Assembly: GCF_007673235.1 (NCBI RefSeq) | Contig: NZ_VDZH01000005.1 | Span: 62,001-126,000 of the forward strand | Length of the DNA: 64,000 bases | Source: Curtobacterium pusillum | GTDB lineage: Bacteria; Actinomycetota; Actinomycetes; Actinomycetales; Microbacteriaceae | Reading direction: 5' to 3' | In this document: piece by piece, positions 7,819 to 17,657 of the stretch | Position numbering within the stretch: the stretch's first letter is position 1 | Layout: every line of letters begins with the position of its first letter | The notes under the pieces: generated by a model | The model's database searches: none | Told to the model about the DNA's origin: nothing | The model's input: only the letters and a program-made list of their open reading frames with translations | Made by a program: the position numbers and the translations under genes

Positions 7819-9252
7819 TCAGATCTGTTCGCCGTTCGCGCGCCGAGCCGCCTCGGCCGCCGGCGTGCCGGGTCGGTGTTCCTCGACCCATCCGTCGGTG
7901 TTGCGCTGTGGGGCGTAGCTGATGGCCAGCGAACCGGCCGGTACGTCCTTGCGGACGGTCGTACCCGCGCCGGTGTACGCCCCGTCGCCAATCCTAACCG
8001 GGGCGACGAACACGTTGTGCGAGCCTGTACGGACGTTCGACCCGACCTCGGTCCGGTGCTTGTGCACGCCGTCGTAGTTCGCGGTGATGGTGTTCGCGCC
8101 GATGTTCGAGTCCTCGCCCACTTCGGCATCGCCGATGTACGACAGGTGCGGCACCTTGCTGCCCCGGCCGATCGTCGCGTTCTTCGTCTCGACGAACGTC
8201 CCGATCTTGCCCTGGTCGCCGAGGATCGTGCCCGGGCGGAGGTACGCGAACGGCCCCACCGAGGCCCCGTCGCCGATGACCGCCAGGGTCGCGTCGACGC
8301 GGTTGACGACCGCACCGGCACCGACCTCGGTGTCGCGGAGGGTGGTGTCCGGGCCGACGACCGCCCCGGCGGCGATCGCGGTCGCGCCCACGAGCTGCGT
8401 GCCCGGGAGGATCTCGGCGTCGGGTTCGATCGACACGTCGAGGTCGATCCACGTGGTGGCCGGGTCCTGCACGGTGACCCCGGCGAGCTGGTGACGGCGG
8501 ACGATGCGCTCGTTGAGCACCCGGGCGGCGTCGGACAACTGCGCGCGGTCGTTGATGCCGGCGACGAGCCACGGGTCGGTGAGGGTGACGACGTCGATCC
8601 GGCCGCCCCGCTCGCCGATGAGTGCCGGCGCGTCGGTGATGTACTTCTCGCCCTGCGCGTTCGCCGTGGTCAACGACGGCAGCACTGCACGGAGGTGGGT
8701 GACGTCGAACGCGTAGATGCCGGCGTTCGCCTCGGTGATGGTCAGCTGCTCGGCCGACGCGTCCTTGTGCTCGACGACCCCGACGAACGCCCCGTCGGCG
8801 CCGCGGACGATGCGGCCGAGCCCGGTGGGGTCCGGAGCGATCGCGCTGACGAACGTCGCACCGTTGCGACCGTCGACGTGGGCGTCCACGAGCGACCGGA
8901 GGGACGGCGCGTCGAGCAGCGGCACGTCGCCCGACAGCACCACGACGGCGCCGTCGAAGTCCGCGGGCAGCGCCTGCACGGCGACCTCGACCGCACGCCC
9001 GGTGCCGGGCACGTCGTCCTGGTCGACGACGATCGCGTCCGGCGCGCGCTCGACGACCTCGGCCGCGACCCGGTCACGCTCGTGCCGCACGACGACGGCG
9101 ACGTGCTCGGGCTCGAGGGACGACGCCGTCCGGAGCACGTGTGCGATGAGCGGGAGGCCCGCGAGACGGTGCAGCACCTTCGGTGTGGACGACTTCATGC
9201 GCGTGCCCTGCCCGGCGGCGAGGACGACGACGGCGATCCGCTGGTCGGTCAT
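7819..9252 (-). CDS. glmU: Bifunctional UDP-GlcNAc pyrophosphorylase / GlcN-1-P acetyltransferase
   Basis: A 477-residue cytosolic enzyme making UDP-N-acetylglucosamine for peptidoglycan. The N-terminal uridyltransferase domain has the signature LAAGQGTRMKSSTPKVLH at residues 11-28 and LSGDVPLL. The C-terminal domain is a left-handed beta-helix of hexapeptide repeats (about 260-450) with the acetyltransferase region NYDGVHKHRTEVG. The start ATG 9252 is preceded by AGGATGG. It is the first gene of an operon with prs and the PrmC-related gene. Confidence 0.96.
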   Translation of the reverse strand: MTDQRIAVVVLAAGQGTRMKSSTPKVLHRLAGLPLIAHVLRTASSLEPEHVAVVVRHERDRVAAEVVERAPDAIVVDQDDVPGTGRAVEVAVQALPADFDGAVVVLSGDVPLLDAPSLRSLVDAHVDGRNGATFVSAIAPDPTGLGRIVRGADGAFVGVVEHKDASAEQLTITEANAGIYAFDVTHLRAVLPSLTTANAQGEKYITDAPALIGERGGRIDVVTLTDPWLVAGINDRAQLSDAARVLNERIVRRHQLAGVTVQDPATTWIDLDVSIEPDAEILPGTQLVGATAIAAGAVVGPDTTLRDTEVGAGAVVNRVDATLAVIGDGASVGPFAYLRPGTILGDQGKIGTFVETKNATIGRGSKVPHLSYIGDAEVGEDSNIGANTITANYDGVHKHRTEVGSNVRTGSHNVFVAPVRIGDGAYTGAGTTVRKDVPAGSLAISYAPQRNTDGWVEEHRPGTPAAEAARRANGEQI

Positions 9253-9655
9253 GCCACCATCCTGGCGCACGCGACCTGCGGAGTCCGACCGAGCCGCGGC
9301 TCTGTGCGTAACCGTGCGCTGAACCGCACCTGTGGAGGAGTGCCGAGCCGCGCCTCCAGGCCGGGTCAGCGACGACATTCCGACCCATCACGGTTGCGAT
9401 GGGAGGCAGGAACGCGCGTGGGAGGACGGAAGTTTCGACCTCCTACGCGCGAAACGACCTCCTAAGCGCGGAACGGCTCCCCCCACCCGGCCCTTCGCCG
9501 CCGAGCCGCCTCCCGGCGGGGTCAGCGCCTCCAGGCCGGGTCAGCGACGACATTCCGACCCATCACGGTTGCGATGGGAGGCAGGAACGCGCGTAGGAGG
9601 CCGGAAGTTTCGACCACCTACGCGCGAAATGGCCACCTACGAGCGGAACGGCTCC
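9253..9655. other. 403-bp gene-free stretch filled with repeats
   Basis: No convincing coding frame is present. After the short glmU upstream region the stretch is mostly a 175-bp-period direct duplication (9351 and 9526) containing the CCTACGCGCG composite repeat twice. The glmU promoter should lie at about 9255-9350; I could not identify it with confidence. Confidence 0.75.
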
Positions 9656-9667
9656 CTACGCGCGGAC
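9351..9667. repeat. Direct duplication carrying two copies of the 19-bp-spaced CCTACGCGCG element
   Basis: Bases 9351-9419 are identical to 9526-9594 (69 bp) and similarity continues for about 55 bp more. Each copy holds an inverted unit (GAACGCGCGTRGG at about 9409 and 9585), a GGAAGTTTCGACC spacer, then direct units CCTACGCGCGAAA at 9442 and 9617. Further units start 19 bp later at 9461, and at 9636 and 9655. The final unit supplies the TAG stop and last residues of the MFS gene (9656). Confidence 0.85.
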
Positions 9668-11032
9668 CGGCTCGCGCCGCACCAGCGCCATCAGCACCAG
9701 CCCGGCGACGAGCACCACCACGACGCCGAGGATCCCGTACCGCGTCGACCCGCCGACGGTCACCGCGACCCCGAACAACGCCGGGGCCAGGAACGACGCC
9801 GCGCGGCCGGTGGTGGCGTACAGGCCGAAGAGCTCGCCCTCGCGGCCGGGCGTGGCCAGCCGGGCGAGGTACGCCCTCGAGGACGCCTGCACCGGCCCGA
9901 CGAACACCGCCAGCGTCAGGCCGAGCACCCAGAAGCCCGCCGTCACCGTGCCCACCGCGAAGACGCCGATCCCGCACACCGCGAGCCCGACGAGCGACAC
10001 CGTGATGATCGCTCGAGAGCCGAAGCGGTCGTCGAGCCGCCCGGACAGGAACGTGGCGAGACCGGCGACGACGTTCGCGGCGATGGCGAACAGGATGACC
10101 TGCGCCGGGCTGAACCCGAAGACCTGCGCGGCGACGATCCCGCCGAAGGTGAACACCGCACCGACACCGTCCCGGAACACGGCGCTCGCGAGCAGGAACG
10201 CCAGAACGTTCCGCCGCTCGCGCCAGAGCCGGGCGATGTCCCGCCCGAGGTCCCGGTAGGCGCCGAACACCCCGCCGCCGCGCACCGAAGGGTCCGACGC
10301 GGCCTCGGGCACGGTGACGAACAGCGGGATCGAGCTGACCGCGAGCCAGACGGCGGCGATGCCGATCGCGACGCGGACGTCCCACTGCCCGGACGCCACG
10401 GTCGCCGGCAGCTGCAGGAGTCCCGCGACGTCGCCGCCACCGAAGTCCTGGATGCACAGCACGAGCAGCACGACGAGCAGCACGATGCCGCCGAAGTACC
10501 CGGCCGCCCAGCCGATCGCCGAGACCCGCCCGGTCTCCTCCCCCGACGCGACCTGGCCGAGCATGGCGTTGTAGCCGACGCTCGCGATCTCGTACGCGAC
10601 CGTCCCGATGCCGAGCAGGGCGGCACCGAGCAGCAGGTACGGCTGACTCGGTGCGACGAAGACCATGCCGGCGATGGACAGCACGATGCCGATCGTGGCG
10701 ATGAGGACCGAGCGCCGGCGGTGCCCGGACGAGTCGGCGAGGCGGCCGATCGCCGGGGCGACCAGGGCGACGACGATCCCTGCGATGGTCAGTGCCGTCG
10801 AGACCACGGCCGCGTTGTGGGCGAGCGCGCGTTCGACGATCGCCTTCCCGGCGGTCGAGGTGTCGGCGACGAGCGCGGGGTCGACGAACGCCCGGCTCGC
10901 CAGGTAGGTGCTGAACACGAACGTCGTGACGACGGCGTTGAAGGCCGCGGACCCCCAGTCCCACAGGGCCCAGGACACGAGCGCGCGGCGGTCGGTGCGC
11001 TGCGGCACTGCAGCCGCGGGGGAAGCCGTCAT
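9656..11032 (-). CDS. MFS transporter, UMF1 (Atg22-like) type
   Basis: A 458-residue integral membrane protein with about 12 helices. It opens RRALVSWALWDWGSAAFNAVVTTFVFSTYL, which matches the start of the UMF1/Atg22-like major-facilitator group. A GRLADSSGHRRRS loop corresponds to MFS motif A. Substrate is unknown; family members export amino acids or other small metabolites. ATG 11032 is the start that leaves a full N-terminal helix. The stop codon lies inside a CCTACGCGCG repeat unit, so the extreme C-terminus was set by that repeat. It is monocistronic on the minus strand. Confidence 0.85.
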   Translation of the reverse strand: MTASPAAAVPQRTDRRALVSWALWDWGSAAFNAVVTTFVFSTYLASRAFVDPALVADTSTAGKAIVERALAHNAAVVSTALTIAGIVVALVAPAIGRLADSSGHRRRSVLIATIGIVLSIAGMVFVAPSQPYLLLGAALLGIGTVAYEIASVGYNAMLGQVASGEETGRVSAIGWAAGYFGGIVLLVVLLVLCIQDFGGGDVAGLLQLPATVASGQWDVRVAIGIAAVWLAVSSIPLFVTVPEAASDPSVRGGGVFGAYRDLGRDIARLWRERRNVLAFLLASAVFRDGVGAVFTFGGIVAAQVFGFSPAQVILFAIAANVVAGLATFLSGRLDDRFGSRAIITVSLVGLAVCGIGVFAVGTVTAGFWVLGLTLAVFVGPVQASSRAYLARLATPGREGELFGLYATTGRAASFLAPALFGVAVTVGGSTRYGILGVVVVLVAGLVLMALVRREPVRA

Positions 11033-11122
11033 GCGCGAACCGTAGCGCGTCCGGGTGTCGCGCCGGTGGCCCCAGTCGGGGCGTCCCGACGCGGGTCGCG
11101 TGCAGTGGTGGTCACCAGCAGG

Positions 11123-11166
11123 CGGACTGGAGGCGCGTGGCGGCGCCGCCACGCGCCTCCAGTCCG
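11123..11166. repeat. 44-bp palindrome (type B loop), copy 1
   Basis: The arm CGGACTGGAGGCGCGTGGCG plus GC is followed by its exact complement, 22+22 bp with no mismatch. It lies 53 bp downstream of the dehydrogenase stop (11220), the end of the six-gene minus operon, so it is placed as a terminator. Confidence 0.85.
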
Positions 11167-11219
11167 GCCTTGGTCGCCCGGCAAGGGCGACGTTCGTCGC
11201 CGCCGCGGACGGTGCGACG

Positions 11220-12257
11220 TCAGGCGGGGACGCCACCCGGGTAGACCACTGACTTGAGTGACTCGGGGTCGGTGTCGCTCTCGAGTGCCTCGCGGACCTC
11301 GTCGAGACCGAACCGCCCCGTCACGAGCGAGTCGAGGTCCACCTGCCCGGAGGCGACCAACTCGATCGCGACCGGCCACGTGCCGGTGTACCGGAAGATC
11401 CCGGTGACCGTGACCTCGAGGTTCTGGATGTGCTCGACCGGCAGCGTCATCTCGGAGTTGCCGAGCCCCACGAGGACCGCGGCACCGGCTGGTCCGACTG
11501 CCTTGATGCCGTCGGAGACCGCGCGCGGGGCGCCGCTGGCGTCGATGAACGCGTCGAACGGCGGCAGGTCGGACGCGACGGACACCACGGTCGGGTCGAC
11601 GGTCTCGGTGGCACCGTACGACAGCGCACGCTCGCGACGCTCCGGGACGAGGTCGCTGATGACGATCCGCGAGGCGCCGAACGCCTTCGCGGCCTGCGCG
11701 CAGATGATCCCGATCGGACCGGCACCGGCGATGAGCACGCTCGAACCGGGGACGATCCCGGCCTTGCGGACGGCGGCGATGCCGACGGACAGCGGTTCGA
11801 GCAGCGCGCCTGCCTCGAAGGACACCGAGTCGGGCAGCGTGTGTGCGAACGCGGACTCGATCGTGACGAACTCGGCGAAGGCCCCGTCGACGGGCGGCGT
11901 CGCGTAGAAGCGCATGTGCGGGCAGAGGTTGTAGCGCCCGGTGAGGCACTGCGCACACCGGTGGCAGGGCCGCTGCGGCTCGATCGCGACGCGCTCCCCG
12001 ACGCGGGCCGGGTCGACGCCCTCGCCGACGGCGGCGATCGTGCCGGACAGCTCGTGGCCGAGGACGAGCGGCTCCTCGACGACGAAGTCCCCGATGCGGC
12101 CGTGCCGGTAGTAGTGGACGTCGGAGCCGCACACGCCCACGGCGGCGACCCGGACGAGCACGTCGCCGGGGTCGACGGTGGGGACGGGTCGGTCCTCGAC
12201 GGTGAGCTCCTGCGTGCCGAGCAGGACGCTCGTGCGCTGACGCTGGACGGAGGTCAT
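11220..12257 (-). CDS. Zinc-dependent polyol dehydrogenase (sorbitol/xylitol type)
   Basis: A 345-residue medium-chain dehydrogenase that interconverts polyols and ketoses, such as xylitol/xylulose or sorbitol/fructose. Catalytic zinc ligands are Cys43 in GVCGSDVHYYRHG and His68-Glu69 in LGHELSG. A structural-zinc Cys cluster lies at residues 98-112 (CHRCAQCLTGRYNLC). The NAD loop is AGAGPIG. It is last in the six-gene minus operon, with its ATG overlapping the ROK regulator stop (ATGA). Next to xylA/xylB, a xylitol or arabitol substrate yielding D-xylulose is plausible but not shown. Confidence 0.88.
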   Translation of the reverse strand: MTSVQRQRTSVLLGTQELTVEDRPVPTVDPGDVLVRVAAVGVCGSDVHYYRHGRIGDFVVEEPLVLGHELSGTIAAVGEGVDPARVGERVAIEPQRPCHRCAQCLTGRYNLCPHMRFYATPPVDGAFAEFVTIESAFAHTLPDSVSFEAGALLEPLSVGIAAVRKAGIVPGSSVLIAGAGPIGIICAQAAKAFGASRIVISDLVPERRERALSYGATETVDPTVVSVASDLPPFDAFIDASGAPRAVSDGIKAVGPAGAAVLVGLGNSEMTLPVEHIQNLEVTVTGIFRYTGTWPVAIELVASGQVDLDSLVTGRFGLDEVREALESDTDPESLKSVVYPGGVPA

Positions 12258-13531
12258 GGGGTTCTCGATTCAGTGGTGGGTGATGACGGGTCGAGCAGGA
12301 GGTCGCGGAAGCCGATCTCGGCGGCACCGCGCACCAGGACGTCGGTGCCGAGGGCGGCCGGGACGATCCGGAGCCGCTCGGTCATGGCCGGCATGGACTG
12401 GGCACGGACGTCGGCTTCGATGCGGCCCCCGACGTGGCCGAGGAGGGTCCCGAGGAACCCGCCGAGCACGACGACCTCCGGGTCGACCGTGTGGATCGCG
12501 TTCCGGAGCCCCGTCGCGAGCGCGGTGACCTGCCGGTCGACGACCCGCTCGACCTCCGGGCGTCCGGCGGCGAGCGCCACGGCGAGCGCCGCCAGGTCGT
12601 CCGGTGGCGTGCCGGTGACGAGCGTGAGGGCTGATCGGGAGGCCTCGGTCTCGAGGCACCCGACGGCACCGCAGTGGCAGCGGATGCCGTTCGCGGCGAC
12701 GAAGGTGTGACCGAGCTCCCCCGCGTACCCGTCTGCGCCGCTGAAGGGTCGGCCGGCGCTGACGATCCCGCCGCCGATGCCGCTCGCGCCGCCGTTGAGG
12801 TACACCAGGTCGTCGACACCGCGGGCGCTGCCGTACAGGCGCTCCGCCCAGGCGCCGAGGTTGGCGTCGTTCGCCGCACGCACCGGGAGCCCGATCCGGT
12901 CGGCGAGGGGCGCGGCGAAGGGTTCGTCGCGCCACCCGAGGTGCGGCGCGTCCCGGACGGTGCCGTCCTCGACGCGGACGATGCCCGGGACGGCGACGCC
13001 GACCCCGACGATCCGGGCTGCTGGGTCGGTCCGGGCCGTCAGCACCGCGAGGACCCGGGCGACGGCGTCCATCGCCTGCGCTGCGCTGGGGACGTCCTGC
13101 TGGGATTCGACCTCGCGGTCGCGCACGGTGCCGTCGAGGCCGACGAGTGCGACGCCGACCGCGTCGATCTCGACCGTGACCGCCGCGGCGAGCACGTCGC
13201 TCGAGGCTCGGACGACGCTGCTCGGTCGCCCGACGCCGGCTCCGGGGGTGCCCGGCGCGGGGGTCTCCTCGTGCACGAGTCGGAGGTCGACGAGCTCCCC
13301 GACGAGTGCGAGGGTCGTGGACCGGTTGAGCCCGGTGCGGCGCGTCAGTTCGGCGCGGGTGACCGGGCCGTCCTCGTGCACGATGCGGAGGACCCGCGCG
13401 GCGTTGCCGGGCGCCGCCTGCTTGGGCGCCGCCTGCTTGGGCGCCGAGACTCGGCCTGCGCGACCGTTCTCGGGCCCTGGAGCGCGAGAGCTGTCGCTGC
13501 GGCCGAGTCTCGGGCCCCGCGCGCCGCTCAC
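12254..13531 (-). CDS. ROK-family transcriptional repressor (XylR-like)
   Basis: A 425-residue protein. The winged-helix domain is at about residues 38-95 ([35 protein letters not shown]), followed by a ROK sugar-kinase-fold domain with the zinc motif [10 protein letters not shown]. Such proteins repress sugar operons and release DNA on binding the sugar. The start is GTG 13531, overlapping the upstream stop (GTGA). This gives an unusual ~39-residue N-terminal extension coded by a palindromic/repeat segment including [11 protein letters not shown]; internal starts are not obvious. It lies in the same operon as the enzymes and likely acts at the operator at 17596-17629. Confidence 0.88.
   Translation of the reverse strand: MSGARGPRLGRSDSSRAPGPENGRAGRVSAPKQAAPKQAAPGNAARVLRIVHEDGPVTRAELTRRTGLNRSTTLALVGELVDLRLVHEETPAPGTPGAGVGRPSSVVRASSDVLAAAVTVEIDAVGVALVGLDGTVRDREVESQQDVPSAAQAMDAVARVLAVLTARTDPAARIVGVGVAVPGIVRVEDGTVRDAPHLGWRDEPFAAPLADRIGLPVRAANDANLGAWAERLYGSARGVDDLVYLNGGASGIGGGIVSAGRPFSGADGYAGELGHTFVAANGIRCHCGAVGCLETEASRSALTLVTGTPPDDLAALAVALAAGRPEVERVVDRQVTALATGLRNAIHTVDPEVVVLGGFLGTLLGHVGGRIEADVRAQSMPAMTERLRIVPAALGTDVLVRGAAEIGFRDLLLDPSSPTTESRTP
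13427..13514. repeat. Palindromic segment in the 5' coding part of the ROK gene
   Basis: GCCGAGACTCGGCC (13443-13456) and its inverse GGCCGAGTCTCGG (13501-13513) bracket a 44-bp centre. Next to the left arm is a 14-15 bp tandem duplication (CTTGGGCGCCGCCTG region, 13430-13446). It is translated as a low-complexity Ala/Gln/Pro/Gly extension. Confidence 0.65.
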
Positions 13532-14568
13532 CGCGACCGCGAGAACGCCGCGTCGAACGATGCCTCCGGCGGCGCGATCGTCCCGAGCCGCCGTACGAAC
13601 GCCAACGCCTCCGGCCCGCCGACGAGCCGGTCCATCCCGGCGTCCTCCCACTCGACGCTCGTCGGACCCGCGTACCCGATGTGGTTCAGCACGCGGAACA
13701 CCCGCTCCCACGGCACGTCCCCGTGCCCGGCGGTGACGAAGTCCCAGCCGCGCCGGGGGTCGCCCCACGGCAGGTGCGACGAGAGCCGCCCGTTCCGACC
13801 GTCGAGCTGCTTGACCGACTCCTTGCAGTGCACGTGGTAGACCCGGTCGGCGAAGTCGAGCAGGAACGCGGCGGGGTCGAGGTCCTGCCACACGAAGTGC
13901 GACGGGTCGAAGTTGAACCCGAACGCCGGCCGGTCCGCGAACACCTCGAGCGCGCGCTGAGCCGTCCAGTAGTCGTAGGCGATCTCGGACGGGTGCACCT
14001 CGAGCGCGAAGCGGACCCCGACCTCCTCGAACACGTCGAGGATCGGCGACCACCGGTCGTGGAAGTCCTGGTACCCGGCGTCGATCATCGAGGCGGGCAC
14101 GGGCGGGAACCCGGCGACGGTCTTCCAGATCGAGGAGCCCGAGAACCCGGTGACGGTGTCGACGCCGAGCGCCGCGGCCGCACGCGCGGTCCACTGCAGT
14201 TCCTCGGCGGCACGCTGCCGGACGCCCTCGGGATCGCCGTCGCCCCACACGTGCGGCGCGAGGATGTCCTCGTGGCGCTGGTCGATCGGGTCGTCGCACA
14301 CGGCCTGGCCGGTCAGGTGGTTCGCGATGGTCCAGACCTGCAGGCCGTTCCGCTCCAGGATCGCCCGGCGGTCGGCGACGTACGACGGGTCGGTCGCGGC
14401 ACGACGGACGTCGAGGTGGTCGCCCCAGCAGGCGATCTCCAGCCCGTCGTACCCCCACTCGCCCGCGAGGCGCGCGACCTCCTCGAAGGGCAGGTCCGCC
14501 CACTGGCCGGTGAACAGGGTCACCGGTCGCGTCGTCGCCTGTCTGGAGGCACGGGTCGTGTCCGTCAT
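13528..14568 (-). CDS. Sugar phosphate isomerase/epimerase-like TIM-barrel protein
   Basis: A 346-residue protein of the xylose-isomerase-like (AP-endonuclease 2) TIM-barrel superfamily. The metal-binding strands are recognisable: [35 protein letters not shown] and [10 protein letters not shown]. Members isomerise or epimerise free or phosphorylated sugars, and some cleave 3-keto-glycosides. The start ATG 14568 is preceded by AGGAGGAAGGAAGC. It lies between a Gfo/Idh oxidoreductase and the ROK gene, overlapping the latter by GTGA. With the oxidoreductases and ThuA it could belong to an oxidation-isomerisation or keto-glycoside route, which is inference. Confidence 0.85.
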   Translation of the reverse strand: MTDTTRASRQATTRPVTLFTGQWADLPFEEVARLAGEWGYDGLEIACWGDHLDVRRAATDPSYVADRRAILERNGLQVWTIANHLTGQAVCDDPIDQRHEDILAPHVWGDGDPEGVRQRAAEELQWTARAAAALGVDTVTGFSGSSIWKTVAGFPPVPASMIDAGYQDFHDRWSPILDVFEEVGVRFALEVHPSEIAYDYWTAQRALEVFADRPAFGFNFDPSHFVWQDLDPAAFLLDFADRVYHVHCKESVKQLDGRNGRLSSHLPWGDPRRGWDFVTAGHGDVPWERVFRVLNHIGYAGPTSVEWEDAGMDRLVGGPEALAFVRRLGTIAPPEASFDAAFSRSR

Positions 14569-14600
14569 GCTGCTTCCTTCCTCCTGTGGCCGGTGCTCGG

Positions 14601-15686
14601 TCACCACGTGTCCGGTCGTGCGCCGAGCGGTACCGTCTCCGGCCGTGCCGGCCGGGACCGGACCTCGACGACGACGTGCTCGCGGGAGGCCGTCCCGACC
14701 GCTTCCATGATCTCGAGCACGTGGAACGCGAGCTCGCCCGGAGCACGGTGCGCTCGGTCGGTGGCGATCGCGTGGGCCATGTCGGCGAGGCCGTAGCCGC
14801 GTCCGGCGTCGGCGTACCCGGCGCTCGTCGGCAGGTCCCGCCACTCGCGGGTCTCGGCGTCGGCGATCGACACCGTGTCCGAGAACCGGTTCGGGTCGGG
14901 GACGCCGAGGGTCCCGGCGGTGCCGTAGACCTCGAACAGCGGGCTGCGGGTGGCCCAGACCTCGAACGAGACCGTCACCGTGGAGACGACGCCGCTCTCG
15001 TGCTCGAGGATCGCCACGACGTGGGTGTCGACGTCGACCGGGATCGGGGTGCCCGCGTTCGGTCCGGTGGCGATGGTCCGCTCCCGGGTCGACCGCGTGC
15101 CGCTGCCGCTGACCCGCACGACCGGGCCGAAGAAGGTGACGAGGCTGGTCAGGTAGTACGGCCCCATGTCGAGGAGCGGTCCGCCGCCCGGCTGGTAGTA
15201 GAACGCGGGTGCCGGGTGCCACAGCTCGTGGCCCGCCGCACTCCAGGCGACCGAAGCCCCGACGGGAGTCCCGATCAGCCCGTCGTCGAGCGCGGCACGG
15301 GCGGTCTGGATGCCGGTGCCGAGCACGGTGTCCGGTGCGCTGCCGACCCGCAGGCCGGCCCGGTTCGCGAGCTCGAGCACGGGCGCTGCCTGCTCCGTCG
15401 AGAGCGCGAGCGGCTTCTCGCCGTACACGTGCTTGCCGGCGGTGAGCGCTCGGGTGGCGACCTCGGCGTGGGCGGCGGGGATCGTCAGGTTGAGCACGAC
15501 GTCGACGTCGTCCGCGGCGAGGAGCTCGTCGACGCTCGTGCCTCGGACCCCCTGGGTGGCCCCGATGGAGCGTGCCCGGTCGACGTCGAGGTCGGCGACC
15601 GCGGTGAGTTCGAGCCCGTCCAGCGACGGGAAGTGGTCGAAGTACTGCTGGCTGATGACGCCGACCCCGACCACTCCGACCTTCAT
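14601..15686 (-). CDS. Gfo/Idh/MocA-family oxidoreductase
   Basis: A 361-residue NAD(P)-dependent sugar oxidoreductase. The Rossmann loop [13 protein letters not shown] is at the N-terminus and the diagnostic EKP motif is in [15 protein letters not shown]-terminal alpha/beta domain contains [19 protein letters not shown]. Members oxidise hydroxyls on inositols, sugars or glycosides. The ATG overlaps the ThuA stop (ATGA), so the two are translationally coupled. It differs in sequence from the second oxidoreductase of this operon (16382-17560), suggesting different substrates or successive steps. The exact substrate cannot be read from sequence. Confidence 0.88.
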   Translation of the reverse strand: MKVGVVGVGVISQQYFDHFPSLDGLELTAVADLDVDRARSIGATQGVRGTSVDELLAADDVDVVLNLTIPAAHAEVATRALTAGKHVYGEKPLALSTEQAAPVLELANRAGLRVGSAPDTVLGTGIQTARAALDDGLIGTPVGASVAWSAAGHELWHPAPAFYYQPGGGPLLDMGPYYLTSLVTFFGPVVRVSGSGTRSTRERTIATGPNAGTPIPVDVDTHVVAILEHESGVVSTVTVSFEVWATRSPLFEVYGTAGTLGVPDPNRFSDTVSIADAETREWRDLPTSAGYADAGRGYGLADMAHAIATDRAHRAPGELAFHVLEIMEAVGTASREHVVVEVRSRPARPETVPLGARPDTW

Positions 15687-16381
15687 CGGGCTGCCCACAG
15701 GAGTCCCCTCTCGATGATCGTGCGGAGCGGCTGTGACTCGACGACCTCGAGCCGGTGCCCTGGGGCGGACACGAACACGCGCCCATCGCCCCACTGCCGG
15801 GTCCAGATCGCGGGCGCCGTGACCGGTCGGTTCCAGGCGTCGAAGTCCCGGGCCGCCTGCGTGGTGGTCGCGAGGACGTCGTTGTACTCGTCGCTCAGCA
15901 CCCAGTACTGCTCGGTGACGAGGTCGAAGTCCTCGAGGCCCTGCGTGATCGGGTGCTGGTGCCCGAGGTCGGTGATGTGCACCGTGTACGGGATGTAGTT
16001 GTCGGACTGCTCGCCGACGCGTTCCGCGGGGGCCTTGGCCGCGTGGTGGGCGAACTGCCCGCCGATCATGTGCAGGTAGTCGGCGGTGTTCCGGAAGGCG
16101 TCCGCGATGCCGCCGTGCCACCCGGCCAGTCCGGTCCCGCGGAGGACGGCCCGCTGCAGTCCGGCGAACTCGTCGTCGGCGATCGTGGACATCGTGACGA
16201 CCTGCACGATCAGGTCGACCGAAGCCATGACGGCCTCGTCGGCGTACACGGCGGTCGAGTCGGACACCCGGACGTCGAAACCGTTGTCGCGCAGGAACGG
16301 CACGAACGAGTCGGTGGTCTCGAGGGGCTGGTGGCCGTCCCACCCACCGCGGACGACGAGGGCGTTCTTCGTCGGAGCCAC
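15683..16381 (-). CDS. ThuA-like domain protein
   Basis: A 232-residue protein of the ThuA/glutamine-amidotransferase-like fold: [18 protein letters not shown] near the N-terminus, [13 protein letters not shown] in the middle and [15 protein letters not shown] near the end. ThuA was named from trehalose utilisation; the biochemical role is uncertain, but it often accompanies Gfo/Idh oxidoreductases and sugar isomerases. The start is GTG 16381, immediately abutting the stop of the upstream oxidoreductase, so it is probably translationally coupled. A second ThuA gene with its own Gfo/Idh partner lies at 45201-47119. Confidence 0.85.
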   Translation of the reverse strand: MAPTKNALVVRGGWDGHQPLETTDSFVPFLRDNGFDVRVSDSTAVYADEAVMASVDLIVQVVTMSTIADDEFAGLQRAVLRGTGLAGWHGGIADAFRNTADYLHMIGGQFAHHAAKAPAERVGEQSDNYIPYTVHITDLGHQHPITQGLEDFDLVTEQYWVLSDEYNDVLATTTQAARDFDAWNRPVTAPAIWTRQWGDGRVFVSAPGHRLEVVESQPLRTIIERGLLWAAR

Positions 16382-17560
16382 TCAGATCACCGTCCAGCTG
16401 CTGCCGTCGGCGGCGCTGCGTTCGACGGCGTCGAGCACGCGCTGCACGTGCAGGCCGTCCTCGAACGACGGCGACGGGTCGGTGCCGGCGACGATCGCCT
16501 CGACGAAGTCCTTCACCTGGTGACTGAAGGTGTGTTCGTACCCGATGAGGTGTCCGGTGGGCCACCACGCCGCCATGTAGGGGTGCTCGGGTTCGGTGAC
16601 GAGGATGCGACGGAAGCCCTGCTCCCCAGCCGGCGCCGACGACTCGTACAGCCGGAGCTCGTTCATGGACTCGAGGTCGAACTGGATCGCACCGTCGGAC
16701 CCGCTGATCTCGAGCGTCAGGCCGTTCTTCCGGCCGGTGGCGTACCGCGTGGCCTCGAACGTGCCGATCGCTCCGTCGGCCGCGCCACCGCCGAGCCGTG
16801 CGGTGAAGAACGCGGCGTCGTCGACCGTGACCTGCCCGCGTTCACTCGACGCGGTGCCGGAGAGTCCGACGCCGTCGGCGAGCAGCGGGCGCTCGGTCAC
16901 GAAGGTCTCGAGCAGCCCCGACACCGTGGTGAGCGACGCACCGGTGACGTGCTCGACCAGGTCGATCGCGTGCGCACCGATGTCACCGAGCGCTCCGGAC
17001 CCGGCGAGTTCCTTGTCGAGTCGCCACGTCATCGGGCCGTCGGCGTCGGCCAGCCAGTCCTGCAGGTACAGCGCGCGGACCTGCCGCACGGTCCCCACCC
17101 GGCCGGACGCGACGAGCTGCTTCGCGAACGCGATCGCCGGGACGCGTCGGTAGCTGAACCCGACCATCGCGCGCACACCCTTCACCCGGGCAGCCGCGGC
17201 GGCAGCGGTCATCGCCTCGGCCTCGGCGACGCTGTTGGCGAGGGGCTTCTCGCACAGCACGTGCTTGCCGGCCTCGAGCGCGGCGATCGCGATCTCGACG
17301 TGCGACGAACCCGGCGACACGATGTCCACGACGTCGATGTCCGGGTCGGCGACGACGGCACGCCAGTCGGTGGACGCGGTCTGCCAGCCGTACTGCGCCC
17401 GCGCAGCCTCGGTGCGGTCCGGATCGCGCCCGACGACCACCGCCATCTCCGGTTCGGCCCCGAGGTCGAAGAACCTCGGGGCGGTCCGCCAGGCCTGTGA
17501 GTGCGCGGCTCCCATGAAGCCGTGCCCGATCATGGCGACCCGCAGTCGATCCTGTGCCAT
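16382..17560 (-). CDS. Gfo/Idh/MocA-family oxidoreductase (first gene of pentose-locus minus operon)
   Basis: A 392-residue dinucleotide-dependent oxidoreductase. The Rossmann loop is [15 protein letters not shown], the catalytic-region motif is [13 protein letters not shown], and the C-terminal domain includes [15 protein letters not shown]. The start ATG 17560 is preceded by AAGGGAG. It heads the minus-strand operon 17560-11220 and faces xylA across a 97-bp control region containing the CAACAT dyads. Its role in sugar or glycoside oxidation is a family inference. Confidence 0.9.
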   Translation of the reverse strand: MAQDRLRVAMIGHGFMGAAHSQAWRTAPRFFDLGAEPEMAVVVGRDPDRTEAARAQYGWQTASTDWRAVVADPDIDVVDIVSPGSSHVEIAIAALEAGKHVLCEKPLANSVAEAEAMTAAAAAARVKGVRAMVGFSYRRVPAIAFAKQLVASGRVGTVRQVRALYLQDWLADADGPMTWRLDKELAGSGALGDIGAHAIDLVEHVTGASLTTVSGLLETFVTERPLLADGVGLSGTASSERGQVTVDDAAFFTARLGGGAADGAIGTFEATRYATGRKNGLTLEISGSDGAIQFDLESMNELRLYESSAPAGEQGFRRILVTEPEHPYMAAWWPTGHLIGYEHTFSHQVKDFVEAIVAGTDPSPSFEDGLHVQRVLDAVERSAADGSSWTVI

Positions 17561-17586
17561 CCGCTCGCTCCCTTGCGATCACGTCC

Positions 17587-17615
17587 TTGCCACAGCCAAC
17601 ACTACCGCTTATGTT
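17587..17615 (+). promoter_or_regulatory. xylA promoter
   Basis: A TTGCCA -35 box (17587-17592) and TATGTT -10 box (17610-17615) are separated by 17 bp. The -10 lies inside the dyad operator, as expected for repression by steric exclusion. Confidence 0.65.
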
Positions 17616-17629
17616 GGGCGCGGCAACAT
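17596..17629. promoter_or_regulatory. Dyad operator between the two pentose operons
   Basis: Two overlapping inverted repeats are visible: CCAACA-N10-TGTTGG (17596-17617) and ATGTTG-N7-CAACAT (17611-17629). The shared half-site TGTTGG lets one repressor cover both divergent promoters. The ROK protein at 12254-13531 is the obvious candidate regulator. Confidence 0.7.
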
Positions 17630-17657
17630 TTTGTTTCGACGACGAACGGTGACCCCC

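Noticed and set aside
9351..9667. Insertion sequence or MITE
   Set aside because: No transposase and no clear terminal inverted repeats with target duplication around the whole 175-bp period.
12674..13840. A 388-residue plus-strand frame opposite the ROK gene
   Set aside because: Mirror-strand shadow with Asp/Arg/Gly bias; the ROK zinc motif and HTH on the minus strand are unambiguous.
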